A DNA stretch of 64,000 bases. Source: Pseudobacillus wudalianchiensis (GTDB lineage Bacteria > Bacillota > Bacilli > Bacillales > Domibacillaceae). The notes beneath the pieces are model-generated. The model was not told the DNA's origin and made no database searches. It saw only the letters and a program-made list of their open reading frames with translations. The DNA is taken from contig NZ_MAYT01000030.1 in NCBI RefSeq assembly GCF_001685015.1, positions 1 to 64,000 of the forward strand, given 5' to 3'. The translations under genes and the position numbers were made by a program. Shown one piece after another: positions 1 to 8,224 of the stretch; the first letter of the stretch is position 1, and each line of letters starts with the position of its first letter.

Positions 1-28
1 CCCTTGTGAGAGTAGGACGTTGCCAGGC
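1..28 (+). rRNA. rrf: 5S ribosomal RNA, 3' end only
   Basis: The first 28 bases match the 3' end of Bacillus 5S rRNA: a CCC-TTGTGAGAGTAGGACG block followed by the closing TTGCCAGGC strand. The rest of the gene lies before the window. A strong hairpin terminator follows at once, as expected for the last gene of an rRNA operon read on the plus strand. Confidence 0.85.
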
Positions 29-32
29 AAAT

Positions 33-68
33 AAAAAAAGAACAGCGCAAATGCGCTGTTCTTTTTTT
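33..68 (+). terminator. Terminator of the rRNA operon
   Basis: A perfect inverted repeat, AAAGAACAGCGC and its complement around an AAAT loop, is flanked by A7 upstream and T7 downstream. It is a textbook intrinsic terminator five bases after the 5S end. The A and T runs also let it work on the minus strand. Confidence 0.9.
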
Positions 69-94
69 ATTTGTTTAATGGATATATTTTTATA

Positions 95-131
95 GCCTAG
101 AGAGAGTTACAAGATATAACTCTCTCTAGGC
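95..131 (-). terminator. Hairpin downstream of ctaB
   Basis: A 15-base arm (GCCTAGAGAGAGTTA, 95-109) pairs perfectly with 117-131. It lies 20 bases after the ctaB stop on the minus strand. The following minus-strand bases are A/T-rich but not a clean U run, so termination is likely but not certain. Confidence 0.55.
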
Positions 132-151
132 CCAAAGACCAACTTTATAAT

Positions 152-1093
152 TTAAGCGAACAGTGTGCCAATGAAGCAATATACAATGATCACCACAAAT
201 AAAATGGTTAAGTGGTTGAGCGAGAAAATAAACATAGTGGTTGCCCACTTCTCAGGAGACATTTTTTTATAACCAATGACACTGAGAATAAACCATGCAG
301 AACTCAAGAGAAATGCTAATAAAGCTATACCTATATGCAAACCTGCAAAAAGAAAGCTGCCGGCCATTAAAGCTGCTAAATAGATATTCGTTTGTGCATA
401 GGTCCGCTTAAATCCTTTCACAACAGGAAGCATAGGAACATTCGCTGCCTTATAGTCATTATGCTTGCGGATGGCAATGGCATAAAAGTGTGGCATTTGC
501 CAAAGGACCATAATGATAAAAAGCCCGAGCAGTTCAAGATGCATGAGATCAGAAGTAATAGCAGCCCAGCCTATAAGCGGGGGCATGGCGCCAGAGAGAC
601 TTCCAATTTCCGTGTTGTAAACGGTACGGCGTTTTGACCACATCGTATAAGGGACAACGTATAGAAATAATCCCAAAAAGCCAAAGAAAGCTGCGAGTGG
701 TGAGGCTATAGCAAGGAACAATAGTCCAAACAAAGACATGGCACTCCCGAGGAGAAGTGCAAGTTTTGGTTGGATGGCTCCTGTTACAGTTGGCCGCTTT
801 TTGGTCCGATCCATAACCGAATCGATATCTCGATCATATAAGTTGTTAAATGTTCCTGCTGCACCAATAACAAGTGCTGAGCCGGCGATAGTTAATAAAA
901 TCTCCGCAAGTTTATCAAATGGGCTCATATTATTTATATATAAGGCTAAGGCCAATCCTGCAAATACGGCAATCAAGTTCGATTTAATGATGCCTGTCTT
1001 AATCGTTTCTGCCAAAATCTTGGTTAGATTCTGTTTTGGCATTGCTAGAGAGGCTTTTTGCACACTACTATCCATTTTTACATCACTCCGCAT
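152..1093 (-). CDS. ctaB: Protoheme IX farnesyltransferase (heme O synthase)
   Basis: This is a UbiA-family prenyltransferase of 313 residues that farnesylates heme B to heme O in the membrane, for heme-copper oxidases. The first Asp-rich motif, NNLYDRDIDSVMDR, is visible near residue 85 and is followed by TKKRP. About nine hydrophobic helices follow, and the length matches Bacillus CtaB. The start at 1093 has a GAGGGGG ribosome binding site five bases upstream; an internal ATG six codons later lacks one. In Bacillus subtilis ctaB precedes ctaCDEF and is divergent from ctaA. Here it stands alone between an rRNA operon and a histidine kinase gene, so the oxidase genes must lie elsewhere. Confidence 0.93.
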   Translation of the reverse strand: MRSDVKMDSSVQKASLAMPKQNLTKILAETIKTGIIKSNLIAVFAGLALALYINNMSPFDKLAEILLTIAGSALVIGAAGTFNNLYDRDIDSVMDRTKKRPTVTGAIQPKLALLLGSAMSLFGLLFLAIASPLAAFFGFLGLFLYVVPYTMWSKRRTVYNTEIGSLSGAMPPLIGWAAITSDLMHLELLGLFIIMVLWQMPHFYAIAIRKHNDYKAANVPMLPVVKGFKRTYAQTNIYLAALMAGSFLFAGLHIGIALLAFLLSSAWFILSVIGYKKMSPEKWATTMFIFSLNHLTILFVVIIVYCFIGTLFA

Positions 1094-1521
1094 TTTTCCC
1101 CCTCTTTTCTATCTAAAAATATCTATCCTTTGTCAGTTTACCATAATTCATACGTCAAAAGTACAGTGAGCTTTGACAACTTTAGAACAAACTGTCCAGA
1201 AAGCTTTTTATCGAAAGATAGCCAATAAACTCAAAAAATAGATAGGACTTTCGCTTTTAAAGAGCTAATGTAAGGGTTCAATAGAAGGGAATATAATGTA
1301 GAAAAAAACCGGATTCTATCTTATAAAACAACCTAAGAAGGATGACCCATGAAAATATGAATCTGTTGTCTCGAAAACTGCATATCTTATTGAGATAAAT
1401 GTCATTCTTTAGTAATATCTAGTATAAAAGGGCATATATATTTCTATAGAAAATAGTCAAAAGTTGTATCATCATCACGCTGGTTAAGCGATTTTGCATA
1501 TAAAAAGGCGGAGGAATAATA
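1094..1521. other. Divergent intergenic region between ctaB and the kinase gene
   Basis: This 428-bp A/T-rich stretch separates two divergent genes, so it should hold both promoters. I see no convincing -35/-10 pair, riboswitch or conserved ORF. Apart from the ribosome binding sites at each edge (GAGGGGG for ctaB, GGCGGAGGA for the kinase) nothing can be supported. Confidence 0.5.
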
Positions 1522-2964
1522 GTGATTCAAAATAAGGAAGAAGCAGAATGTATAAATGAATCAATAAAGTGGCTTAATGATCGGATAAAAGAAATGTTGC
1601 TAATAGTAGATAAAGAAGGGAAAATCAAGTATCTAAATTTGTCGTTTGAGCAGGCTTTACAATCTTCATTAGCTGAGCTCCTTGACCAATCATTTTTAGA
1701 GCTAGTACATCACGAAGATAGACAAAAGGTAGAGAATCAGTTATTTTTTCAGCAAAACAATGTAAATATTCATCCGTTCATCCATCGTTGTAACTGCAAA
1801 AATGACACTTTTTTTGCCATTCAATGGGAGACGATAGAAAGAGATGAACAAGGCTGGATTAGAATGATCGGTCATCCTATAAAGGATAAAGAATGGAAGG
1901 AGGAAACGGACAGAGGGGAAGGAGAACAGCTTCTTTTAGATGGCATTCAAAATATTAATGAAGTAATTTGTATCTATGATATAGAGAAGAAGCAGTATCT
2001 ATATGCTTCACCTTCTTTTGAGGAGTTTTGGGGGTTTGATATAGAACAATCTTACAAGGATCCATCGGTTGTAAGTAAAAGAATACGCAATGCTACACCC
2101 GAAGAAATCAGTGCTTGTTTCTCTACTCCAACCGATACCCCAAGAGAAATGGAATTTGAATTAAGAGGAGAAGGGGAAGAGCATTCCCGTTGGATTAAAA
2201 CAAAAATTATTCCGATTGCCAATGGGGAAAAAACAGCCAGCCGGTACATTTGTGTCTCTTGTGATATCACGAAATGGAAGGAGCAAGACAGGCTTGCGCA
2301 AAAGTGGGATAAGCTAGGAATGATTGGCCAGTTAGCAGCGGGAATTGCTCATGAGATTAGAAATCCACTAACGGCTGTTAAAGGGTTTGTGCAACTCTTA
2401 GGAAAGGAAACAAATAGTCAATATAACGAGATCATCGTATCAGAGCTTGAACGGATTGAGTTTATTATGAATGAATTTTTATTCCTTGCTAAGCCGCAGC
2501 AAGACATGAAATTAGAAACAAGGAACATGAATAAATTAATAAAAGAGGTCGTGAATTTTATGAAGCCAGAAGCTTTATTAAATGACGTTACCATTCATGT
2601 TCGGTGTGACAGCTCCCTCCCGCTTGTCTGTTGCGAACCTCAGCAAATAAAGCAAGTGATGATCAACCTAATTAAAAACGCCGTAGAGGCGATGCCGAGC
2701 GGAGGAAACATATTAATCCAAACAGCGGCAAAATCAGGCGATTATGCTTCTATCAAAGTATGCGATGAAGGAATAGGCATCCCTGAGGATAAATTGCAGA
2801 AGTTATTTGAACCTTTTTATACGAGCAAGGAAACGGGGACGGGATTAGGGTTAATGGTTAGCAAAAAAATTATCGAGGATCATAAAGGCAGCCTTACATT
2901 TTCGAGTGAGGTAGGAAAAGGAACAGCCGCGTTGATTTTGTTGCCTGGAGTGGATGATGAATGA
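1522..2964 (+). CDS. Orphan cytoplasmic PAS-PAS sensor histidine kinase
   Basis: Two PAS domains (about residues 15-125 and 140-255) precede a HisKA dimerisation helix with the phospho-acceptor His277 (IAHEIRNPLT). An ATPase domain follows with the N box (NLIKNAVEAMP), G1 box (DEGIGIPEDK) and G2 box (GTGLGLMVSKK). No membrane segment is present, so it is cytosolic. The start is GTG with a GGAGG ribosome binding site. No response regulator gene adjoins it, and a terminator follows directly. This orphan layout is typical of Bacillus sporulation-type kinases (KinA/KinE group) that phosphorylate Spo0F. That assignment is inferred from architecture only. Confidence 0.88.
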   Translation: MIQNKEEAECINESIKWLNDRIKEMLLIVDKEGKIKYLNLSFEQALQSSLAELLDQSFLELVHHEDRQKVENQLFFQQNNVNIHPFIHRCNCKNDTFFAIQWETIERDEQGWIRMIGHPIKDKEWKEETDRGEGEQLLLDGIQNINEVICIYDIEKKQYLYASPSFEEFWGFDIEQSYKDPSVVSKRIRNATPEEISACFSTPTDTPREMEFELRGEGEEHSRWIKTKIIPIANGEKTASRYICVSCDITKWKEQDRLAQKWDKLGMIGQLAAGIAHEIRNPLTAVKGFVQLLGKETNSQYNEIIVSELERIEFIMNEFLFLAKPQQDMKLETRNMNKLIKEVVNFMKPEALLNDVTIHVRCDSSLPLVCCEPQQIKQVMINLIKNAVEAMPSGGNILIQTAAKSGDYASIKVCDEGIGIPEDKLQKLFEPFYTSKETGTGLGLMVSKKIIEDHKGSLTFSSEVGKGTAALILLPGVDDE

Positions 2965-2966
2965 AT

Positions 2967-2999
2967 AAAAAGGACAGTCGCTATGATGACTGTCCTTTT
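2967..2999 (+). terminator. Terminator after the histidine kinase gene
   Basis: AAAAGGACAGTC and its complement flank an 8-base loop, starting two bases after the stop codon. The stem runs into TTTT on the plus strand. Confidence 0.75.
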
Positions 3000-3041
3000 A
3001 GATGGTTAAAATTTATCAGCTTCTATAAGATGTATGACGAA

Positions 3042-3188
3042 TTATGGTGTAATTTGTGAAGCGGGCAGCGTAATGATTTTTCCGCCAATTTGTATGTGAA
3101 TAGTATCGTTAAAAATTGCTTTGACGATTCCTTTTAAAGAAACAGTTGAATCAACAGCGATCTTCTTTGTCTCAGAATTTGCAGCCAT
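3042..3188 (-). CDS. Small protein of 48 residues, function unknown
   Basis: This is a 48-codon frame starting MAANSETKKIAV and ending in ITLPASQITP. A GGAGG ribosome binding site sits nine bases before the ATG. The sequence alternates charged and beta-branched residues (VSLKGIVKAIFND, IHIQIGGKIITLP), which suggests a small beta-barrel-like fold similar in style to DUF2187-type Bacillus proteins. I could not establish that relationship. It lies between convergent kinase and tagO genes. The coding call rests on the ribosome binding site and the sensible composition. Confidence 0.6.
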   Translation of the reverse strand: MAANSETKKIAVDSTVSLKGIVKAIFNDTIHIQIGGKIITLPASQITP

Positions 3189-3281
3189 CTATCCCAGCCT
3201 CCAATCAGATAATTGAAATCAAGCAGATGTAGAACATAAATTGTAAGTTAATTATCGCACGTACATAGGAAGGGTGTCAAT

Positions 3282-4343
3282 TTAAGATCTTCCCGATAAT
3301 TTCCTATAAATTTTCGAAAATGTTTTATACCTTTCGCCAACCGCTCCGACTAGTTCAGCAATCATATGAAGAACGGCTAGAAGAAGGACCATAATAGCGA
3401 GCGAAGCCCATAGAGTGGCAGATGACAAGAGAATAGCGGCTACGCTAAATAGAATGCCAAAGCCGTAAATAACGAGTACCGTATTTCTATGAGATAGCCC
3501 TAAAGCTAAAATCCTGTGGTGAAGATGGGATTTATCCGGCGCTGAAATAGGTTTCTTATTGATAATTCGGCGTATGATCGCGAAAAGAGTATCAAATACA
3601 GGAACCCCCAAAATAATAACCGGGATGATGATGCTGAATAGGGTAACACTTTTATACAGGCCGAGAAGAGATAATACGGCAATGACGTAGCCAAGAAATA
3701 AGGCTCCGGTATCTCCCATAAAAATCTTAGCTGGGTGGAAGTTGTAGCGTAAAAAGCCAAGCGTACTTCCTAGAACAATTAACGCTAACGTTAAAATTAA
3801 TACTTTTCCAGAGAGAGCCGCTAAAATAGCGATAGAAGCAATCCCAATGGATGAAATACCTGCCGCTAAGCCATCTAATCCGTCAATTAAGTTGACTGCA
3901 TTGGTGATCCCTACAATCCAAAAGACGGTAAATGGATAAGCTAACAATCCAAGCTGAATCTTTTCATTAATAAATGGAATGGTAATAAAATCAATCGTTA
4001 GGCCAGAACTCACAATAAGCACGGCAATAAGAATTTGGCCAATAAATTTAGTTTTAGCGGAAAGCTCATATAAATCATCGAAAATCCCTAACACTACAAT
4101 CAATAGCGCTCCGATACTAATCGTAGCAACGCGCTCTTCGTACAAGCCTGCAGCAAAGAAACCAGCCGCCACTCCAATAAAAATGGCGAGCCCTCCTAAC
4201 CTAGGCATGAGGGTTTGATGCACTTTTCTTTCATTCGGTTTATCAACTGCTCCTATTTTTATCGCTAATTTAATGACAAAAGGCGTAATAACCAAAGCCG
4301 TAATGAACGATACTGCAAAAGCTAAAAAAAGTTGTAGGTTCAA
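3282..4343 (-). CDS. tagO: Undecaprenyl-phosphate GlcNAc-1-phosphate transferase
   Basis: This 353-residue polytopic membrane protein of the MraY/WecA family transfers GlcNAc-1-phosphate to undecaprenyl phosphate, the first step of wall teichoic acid or related glycopolymer synthesis. Diagnostic motifs are visible: DDLYELSAKTKFIGQ, the catalytic NAVNLIDGLDGLAAG, MGDTGALFLGY and the His-rich loop KSHLHHRIL. Eleven or so hydrophobic helices run through the protein. Translation starts at TTG (4343) behind an AAAGGAG site. The length is close to B. subtilis TagO (about 358). It is a single gene with no other tag gene beside it. Confidence 0.92.
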   Translation of the reverse strand: MNLQLFLAFAVSFITALVITPFVIKLAIKIGAVDKPNERKVHQTLMPRLGGLAIFIGVAAGFFAAGLYEERVATISIGALLIVVLGIFDDLYELSAKTKFIGQILIAVLIVSSGLTIDFITIPFINEKIQLGLLAYPFTVFWIVGITNAVNLIDGLDGLAAGISSIGIASIAILAALSGKVLILTLALIVLGSTLGFLRYNFHPAKIFMGDTGALFLGYVIAVLSLLGLYKSVTLFSIIIPVIILGVPVFDTLFAIIRRIINKKPISAPDKSHLHHRILALGLSHRNTVLVIYGFGILFSVAAILLSSATLWASLAIMVLLLAVLHMIAELVGAVGERYKTFSKIYRKLSGRS

Positions 4344-4638
4344 TTTAATAAAGCTCCTTTATGACTAAGTCCTATTAACATAAGACGGTCTTAAAATTCT
4401 ATTCTCTCAATTTGATAATAAAAGAAAGTAGCAAATAGCACAATAACTATTACTCGTATTCGCGATAATTCAATCTTTTTGTCGAGAAAAGAAGGGAAAA
4501 TAGCCTTCATTTGCTTTGAAACTAGAAAATTAACACCCTTCCCCATCAATCGACTGTTTAGCTGAAACTTCTCTATTTGTATGATAACAGAAATGGGCGG
4601 GAATATTAACATATTATGTAACGAGAGTGGTGTCATAA

Positions 4639-5964
4639 ATGAAAAAATTTGATGTAATTATTGTCGGTGCTGGATTGGCAGGGCTGTCTTGCGGCCTACA
4701 GCTATCGAGTAAGGGGAAAAAACTTCTGTTACTTGAACGAGAGGGCGTAGTTGGTGGAAGAACTTCTTCTTATAATTTAGACGGCATGGATGTAGAATCT
4801 GGCTTTCATCGATACATTGGATATTATACTCACTTGCCCAGAGTGCTCCGAAAAGCGGGTGTAGAACTGTCCGAAATCTTCATGTGGGAAGAGAAAATAC
4901 ACGTTAGAGTAAATGATGAGAAGCCGCTAGTGCTCGGCATGGCTCCTTTATTCGGAATGATCAAAACAATCAAGGGCTTGGTTGGGAATAGACGGTATTT
5001 GTCGCTAAAAGACAAGCTGTCACTGCTTCCTTTTTTTATGAATGGGTTAAAGGATTATGTTATGTCTCCTCATAAACTCGATCAACATAGTATTAAAGAG
5101 TATGCTGCAAAATACAATGTAACAAATAGAGCTTTTCATCATCTCATTGTTCCTCTAAGTTCAGGGGTGTTCTTTTTGCCTCCTGAACGCTACTCTGCTT
5201 ATGTATTTTTTGGCTTATTGGCCCCGACTATCCCTAAGTTTTATAAAATGAGAGTAGGTGCTTATTTAGGTGGCATGACAGAGGTGATGTGTCAGCCAAT
5301 TGCTGATCAAATTATAAAGAACGGCGGCAGCGTCCGAACACATTCTAACGTTGAGTCACTCGTGATCGAAGAGGGGAAAGTGAAAGGAATCCGATTAGAG
5401 GACGGACAAGTATACAGAGCTCAACATACTGTGCTGGCTGTTACTCTATATACCGCTAAGAAGCTGCTGAAACCGGTGTTTGAAAATCATCCGTGGTTCC
5501 AGCCGATGTTTCAGCTTCCGTTAATGCCAGCAGTCAGTTTCCAAATTGAGATGACTAAACCAGCTGTTCCAATTGACGTAACTACATTTGCCCCTTTTAC
5601 ATGCTTATCAAGCTTTGCGGAGCAGTCTCGAACGACATTCCAAGCTTCTAAGGGAAGACTATCCATTATACTCAGCCCTCCTGAAAAGTTCCTTGATTTA
5701 GACCCGCAAGAGACCCTACAGTTTATAATAAAGGATGCACGGAAGATCGGCTTAGACTTGGAAAGTAATATATTGGATTATCGCCAGGTCAACCATGAAT
5801 ATGATTTCCATAGTCTCGAACCGGGCTTTCAAGCTCTTCGTCCAACCCAACGAACACCTGTAGAAGGGTTGATTCTAGCCGGTGATTACACAAGACAGCC
5901 TTACTTTGCCACAATGGAAGGAGCGACATTGTCAGGATTGAAAGCGGCAAGTTTAATAAAATAG
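4639..5964 (+). CDS. FAD-dependent amine oxidase / carotenoid-squalene desaturase-like oxidoreductase
   Basis: The N-terminus carries a dinucleotide-binding motif (VIIVGAGLAGLSCG, residues 5-18) and an R-rich FAD contact (GGRTSS). The C-terminus has the second FAD motif LILAGDYTRQPYFATMEGA, a pattern shared with zeta-carotene/phytoene desaturases and hydroxysqualene dehydroxylase HpnE. At 441 residues it has the usual family length. The substrate cannot be read from sequence, and protoporphyrinogen oxidase-type activity is less likely. No crt or hpn synthase gene is adjacent. The ribosome binding site (GAGAGTGGTG) is weak. A PAP2-type phosphatase gene follows 160 bp later, which might point to isoprenoid or lipid metabolism, but this is only context. 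Confidence 0.82.
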   Translation: MKKFDVIIVGAGLAGLSCGLQLSSKGKKLLLLEREGVVGGRTSSYNLDGMDVESGFHRYIGYYTHLPRVLRKAGVELSEIFMWEEKIHVRVNDEKPLVLGMAPLFGMIKTIKGLVGNRRYLSLKDKLSLLPFFMNGLKDYVMSPHKLDQHSIKEYAAKYNVTNRAFHHLIVPLSSGVFFLPPERYSAYVFFGLLAPTIPKFYKMRVGAYLGGMTEVMCQPIADQIIKNGGSVRTHSNVESLVIEEGKVKGIRLEDGQVYRAQHTVLAVTLYTAKKLLKPVFENHPWFQPMFQLPLMPAVSFQIEMTKPAVPIDVTTFAPFTCLSSFAEQSRTTFQASKGRLSIILSPPEKFLDLDPQETLQFIIKDARKIGLDLESNILDYRQVNHEYDFHSLEPGFQALRPTQRTPVEGLILAGDYTRQPYFATMEGATLSGLKAASLIK

Positions 5965-6127
5965 TTCGTGAGTTTATATAGGGAGAGGTCTAACTTTTAG
6001 GACGATCCCCAGTTTTTAATAAGAAAAGCATTTTGCCCGAACAACAGAAACATAAAGAGTATCCTAATAAGCAGCATATACAATGAAGAAAGATAAAAAA
6101 TGTTTATAGGCAGTCGGAGGGGAAAAG

Positions 6128-6739
6128 ATGACGGGGAAAATTTCCATTTGGATTAGTTTACTGCTGTTTGTAATATTATCTTTAACGTATAAACAGCCTT
6201 TAGTTGAAAAATATGATACGGAGGTCATTTTATTTTTCGAGAGGATCCGGACAGGATTTTTTAATGATTTATTTTATTTGTTTACCCAAATTGGCTCCAT
6301 TAAGGTTCTTCTTCCTGTAGCCGTTGTTGTGTCTCTATTAATGGTCGTACAGAAGCAATATCGCCAAGCTTTCTTTGTTATGCTGGCATTTTGGGGAGCG
6401 AGATGGACGAATCAATTTCTAAAAGAGATGTTTGAAAGAGAGCGCCCTTCTTTTCATCCTCTCATTGAGGCAGGAAGCTATAGCTTTCCAAGCGGACATA
6501 CGATGAATTCCACTATTTTTCTGGGCTTTTTATTTTATTTATTCATTTATATTTTGCAAATAGGCAACAGATATTCGTTCATATGGCTGATGGCTACCAT
6601 TGCAACGGTTACACTGATTGCCATCAGCCGAGTTTATTTAGGTGTGCATTATCTGTCAGATATTATAGCAGGCGCCTGTGCCGGTTTAGTGGTCTTATCT
6701 TTCATCATCTATCTATATAATCGTTCAGCAAGATTGTGA
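6128..6739 (+). CDS. PAP2-family membrane phosphatase
   Basis: This is a 203-residue phosphatidic acid phosphatase type 2 protein with about six membrane helices. The three-part active site is complete: KEMFERERP (motif 1, near residue 98), YSFPSGHTMNS (motif 2, nucleophile-assisting His) and SRVYLGVHYLSDI (motif 3, catalytic His). Members remove phosphate from lipid phosphates such as phosphatidate, phosphatidylglycerol phosphate or undecaprenyl pyrophosphate at the outer face of the membrane. Which substrate applies is not decidable here. The start ATG is preceded by GTCGGAGGGG. It stands in the same direction as the FAD oxidoreductase and the acidic protein that follows. Confidence 0.9.
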   Translation: MTGKISIWISLLLFVILSLTYKQPLVEKYDTEVILFFERIRTGFFNDLFYLFTQIGSIKVLLPVAVVVSLLMVVQKQYRQAFFVMLAFWGARWTNQFLKEMFERERPSFHPLIEAGSYSFPSGHTMNSTIFLGFLFYLFIYILQIGNRYSFIWLMATIATVTLIAISRVYLGVHYLSDIIAGACAGLVVLSFIIYLYNRSARL

Positions 6740-6811
6740 CCTGGAAAAGTTGAATAAAGACTGAGTTTAAAGACATACTAAAACCGATTACCTGAAAGGA
6801 AGGGATGCAGT

Positions 6812-7459
6812 ATGTCATTAGAATGGTTTGACCGGGTTAGTGAAGAGCTTCAAGATCACCTTGAATCGATTTGTGAAAAGTATGATGAAGTGGGCCATAT
6901 GACGATTGACAGAGCAGCGAAGCATCCCCGGATCGAGTTTTTTGTAGAAACGAGTGAGGATGAGAGCGAATACTTCTGCTCGTTATATTTCGATCCTTAC
7001 AACGAGGAGTTCTATGTAAAGACACTAGAGTTAGACTTGGAACAAATGTCTAAAACCGTTCTCCCGGATATTGAAGATATCATTGACGAGGTTCATGAAA
7101 GCTTCCATGAGTTTATGGAAGGTGGAAGCGGCTGGGATGACGATGACGAATTTGAATTTGAATTCGAAGCAAATGAAGAAGTAGACGAAGTGTTTGATCA
7201 AATAGATGTGGAATGGTCTACACCAGAAGTGACGGCTTATGCTCATGAAGATGAAGTGGAAGTGACATATCAATTCGGCGTCATTGAGGAAACAGGCGAT
7301 GGAGTTCTTCGACGAGTGAATCGAATAAAAACGGTGGATGACGAATTAATAGAAGACGAAACAAATTTCATTTTCAGTAAAGAAGAAGCGAATACGATCA
7401 TCGCTATGATTGCTAGCCATGCGGACTCTCTTAGCGAATTTAACTTTGACAGGTATTAA
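6812..7459 (+). CDS. Acidic cytosolic protein of unknown function
   Basis: This 215-residue protein is strongly acidic, with a low-complexity Asp/Glu stretch near residues 105-130 that separates an N-terminal alpha/beta part from a beta-rich C-terminal part. It has no signal peptide and no membrane segment. The start is supported by GAAAGGAAGGG before the ATG, and a clear terminator follows the stop. I do not recognise a family. The acidic hinge between two folded halves suggests a two-domain adaptor-like protein, but no function can be supported. Confidence 0.75.
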   Translation: MSLEWFDRVSEELQDHLESICEKYDEVGHMTIDRAAKHPRIEFFVETSEDESEYFCSLYFDPYNEEFYVKTLELDLEQMSKTVLPDIEDIIDEVHESFHEFMEGGSGWDDDDEFEFEFEANEEVDEVFDQIDVEWSTPEVTAYAHEDEVEVTYQFGVIEETGDGVLRRVNRIKTVDDELIEDETNFIFSKEEANTIIAMIASHADSLSEFNFDRY

Positions 7460-7486
7460 CACTGCTGTCCAACCATTACTTATTTT

Positions 7487-7541
7487 AAAAGAACTGTTCT
7501 TAAAGTTAGTTTTTTCTAACTTAGTGAACAGTTCTTTTTTT
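7487..7541 (+). terminator. Terminator before the chemosensory locus
   Basis: A long stem (AAAAGAACTGTTC paired with GAACAGTTCTTTT, extended by an inner GTTAG/CTAAC stem) ends in a T7 run. It isolates the chemosensory locus from upstream transcription. Confidence 0.88.
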
Positions 7542-7751
7542 GTTGCTCTCCTTTTTTGAAAAGGAATATAAGAATACAGGCCTATTTAATGGGAATTTAG
7601 TCTAGTTTTGTTTCATAGAGACTCCTATTTCCTAGCTCCTGTTTCCTGGTCTGTTGGTTTTGGGAAAATAGGAATAGATGGTAATACAAAAAGGGAGACA
7701 AAAGCTTGAAAATAAAGACAGGAAATAAGTTTAAATAAGGGGGCATTTTAC

Positions 7752-8195
7752 TTGACGAATGACCAGCCTATTAACACAGTTCAGTTTGTTGTTTTTTCAG
7801 TAAATGGGCAATTGTGCTCGTTATCTATAGAGGAGGTAGTAGAGATCCTTCTAGTGCCGGTGATCACAAGTATTCCAGGAATCCATGAAACGATAGAAGG
7901 AGTGATCAATCTTAGAGGAAATATCATTCCTGTTATTAACCTGCATAAGCGTTTTCAGCTTCCTCCAGCGATTAAACATAAAAAAAATCGAATTGTAATT
8001 GTACAGGGAGACAATGAAAATATTGGCCTCATTGTAGAGGAAGTAAAAATGGTTACAAAATTTGAAGAGGATAATGTAGAACCTCCTCCAGGAGTACAGC
8101 TGGAAAAAGATATTTTTAAAGGCTTTGCAAAATTTGATGGTCAAGTGATTGGGGTTTTAGATTTGAAAAAAGTTCTGTATAGCTTGGGAGCATAA
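7752..8195 (+). CDS. cheW: CheW chemotaxis coupling protein
   Basis: This 147-residue single-domain CheW links chemoreceptor tips to the kinase CheA in a cytoplasmic array. The hallmark beta-barrel signature is clear: VEILLVPVITSIPGIHETIEGVINL, then NLRGNIIPVINLHKRF. Start is TTG with a GGGGG site 7-11 bases upstream. It is the first gene of the chemosensory locus and ends 29 bases before cheA. The following CheA has its own extra CheW domain, so the locus encodes three CheW-type folds in all, counting the P5 domain of CheA. Confidence 0.92.
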   Translation: MTNDQPINTVQFVVFSVNGQLCSLSIEEVVEILLVPVITSIPGIHETIEGVINLRGNIIPVINLHKRFQLPPAIKHKKNRIVIVQGDNENIGLIVEEVKMVTKFEEDNVEPPPGVQLEKDIFKGFAKFDGQVIGVLDLKKVLYSLGA

Positions 8196-8224
8196 AAAAT
8201 TTTATGGAAAAGGAGGGGGGCGGA

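Noticed and set aside
1522-2964. Naming the histidine kinase kinA or kinE
   Set aside because: The PAS-PAS-HisKA-ATPase architecture is shared by several orphan kinases; the sequence alone does not separate them.
4391-4636. 81-codon minus-strand frame between tagO and the FAD oxidoreductase
   Set aside because: Composition is intergenic-like, there is no ribosome binding site, and it overlaps the expected promoter region.
4639-5964. Calling the FAD oxidoreductase phytoene desaturase or protoporphyrinogen oxidase
   Set aside because: The family signatures are common to several enzymes and no pathway neighbour supports a choice.
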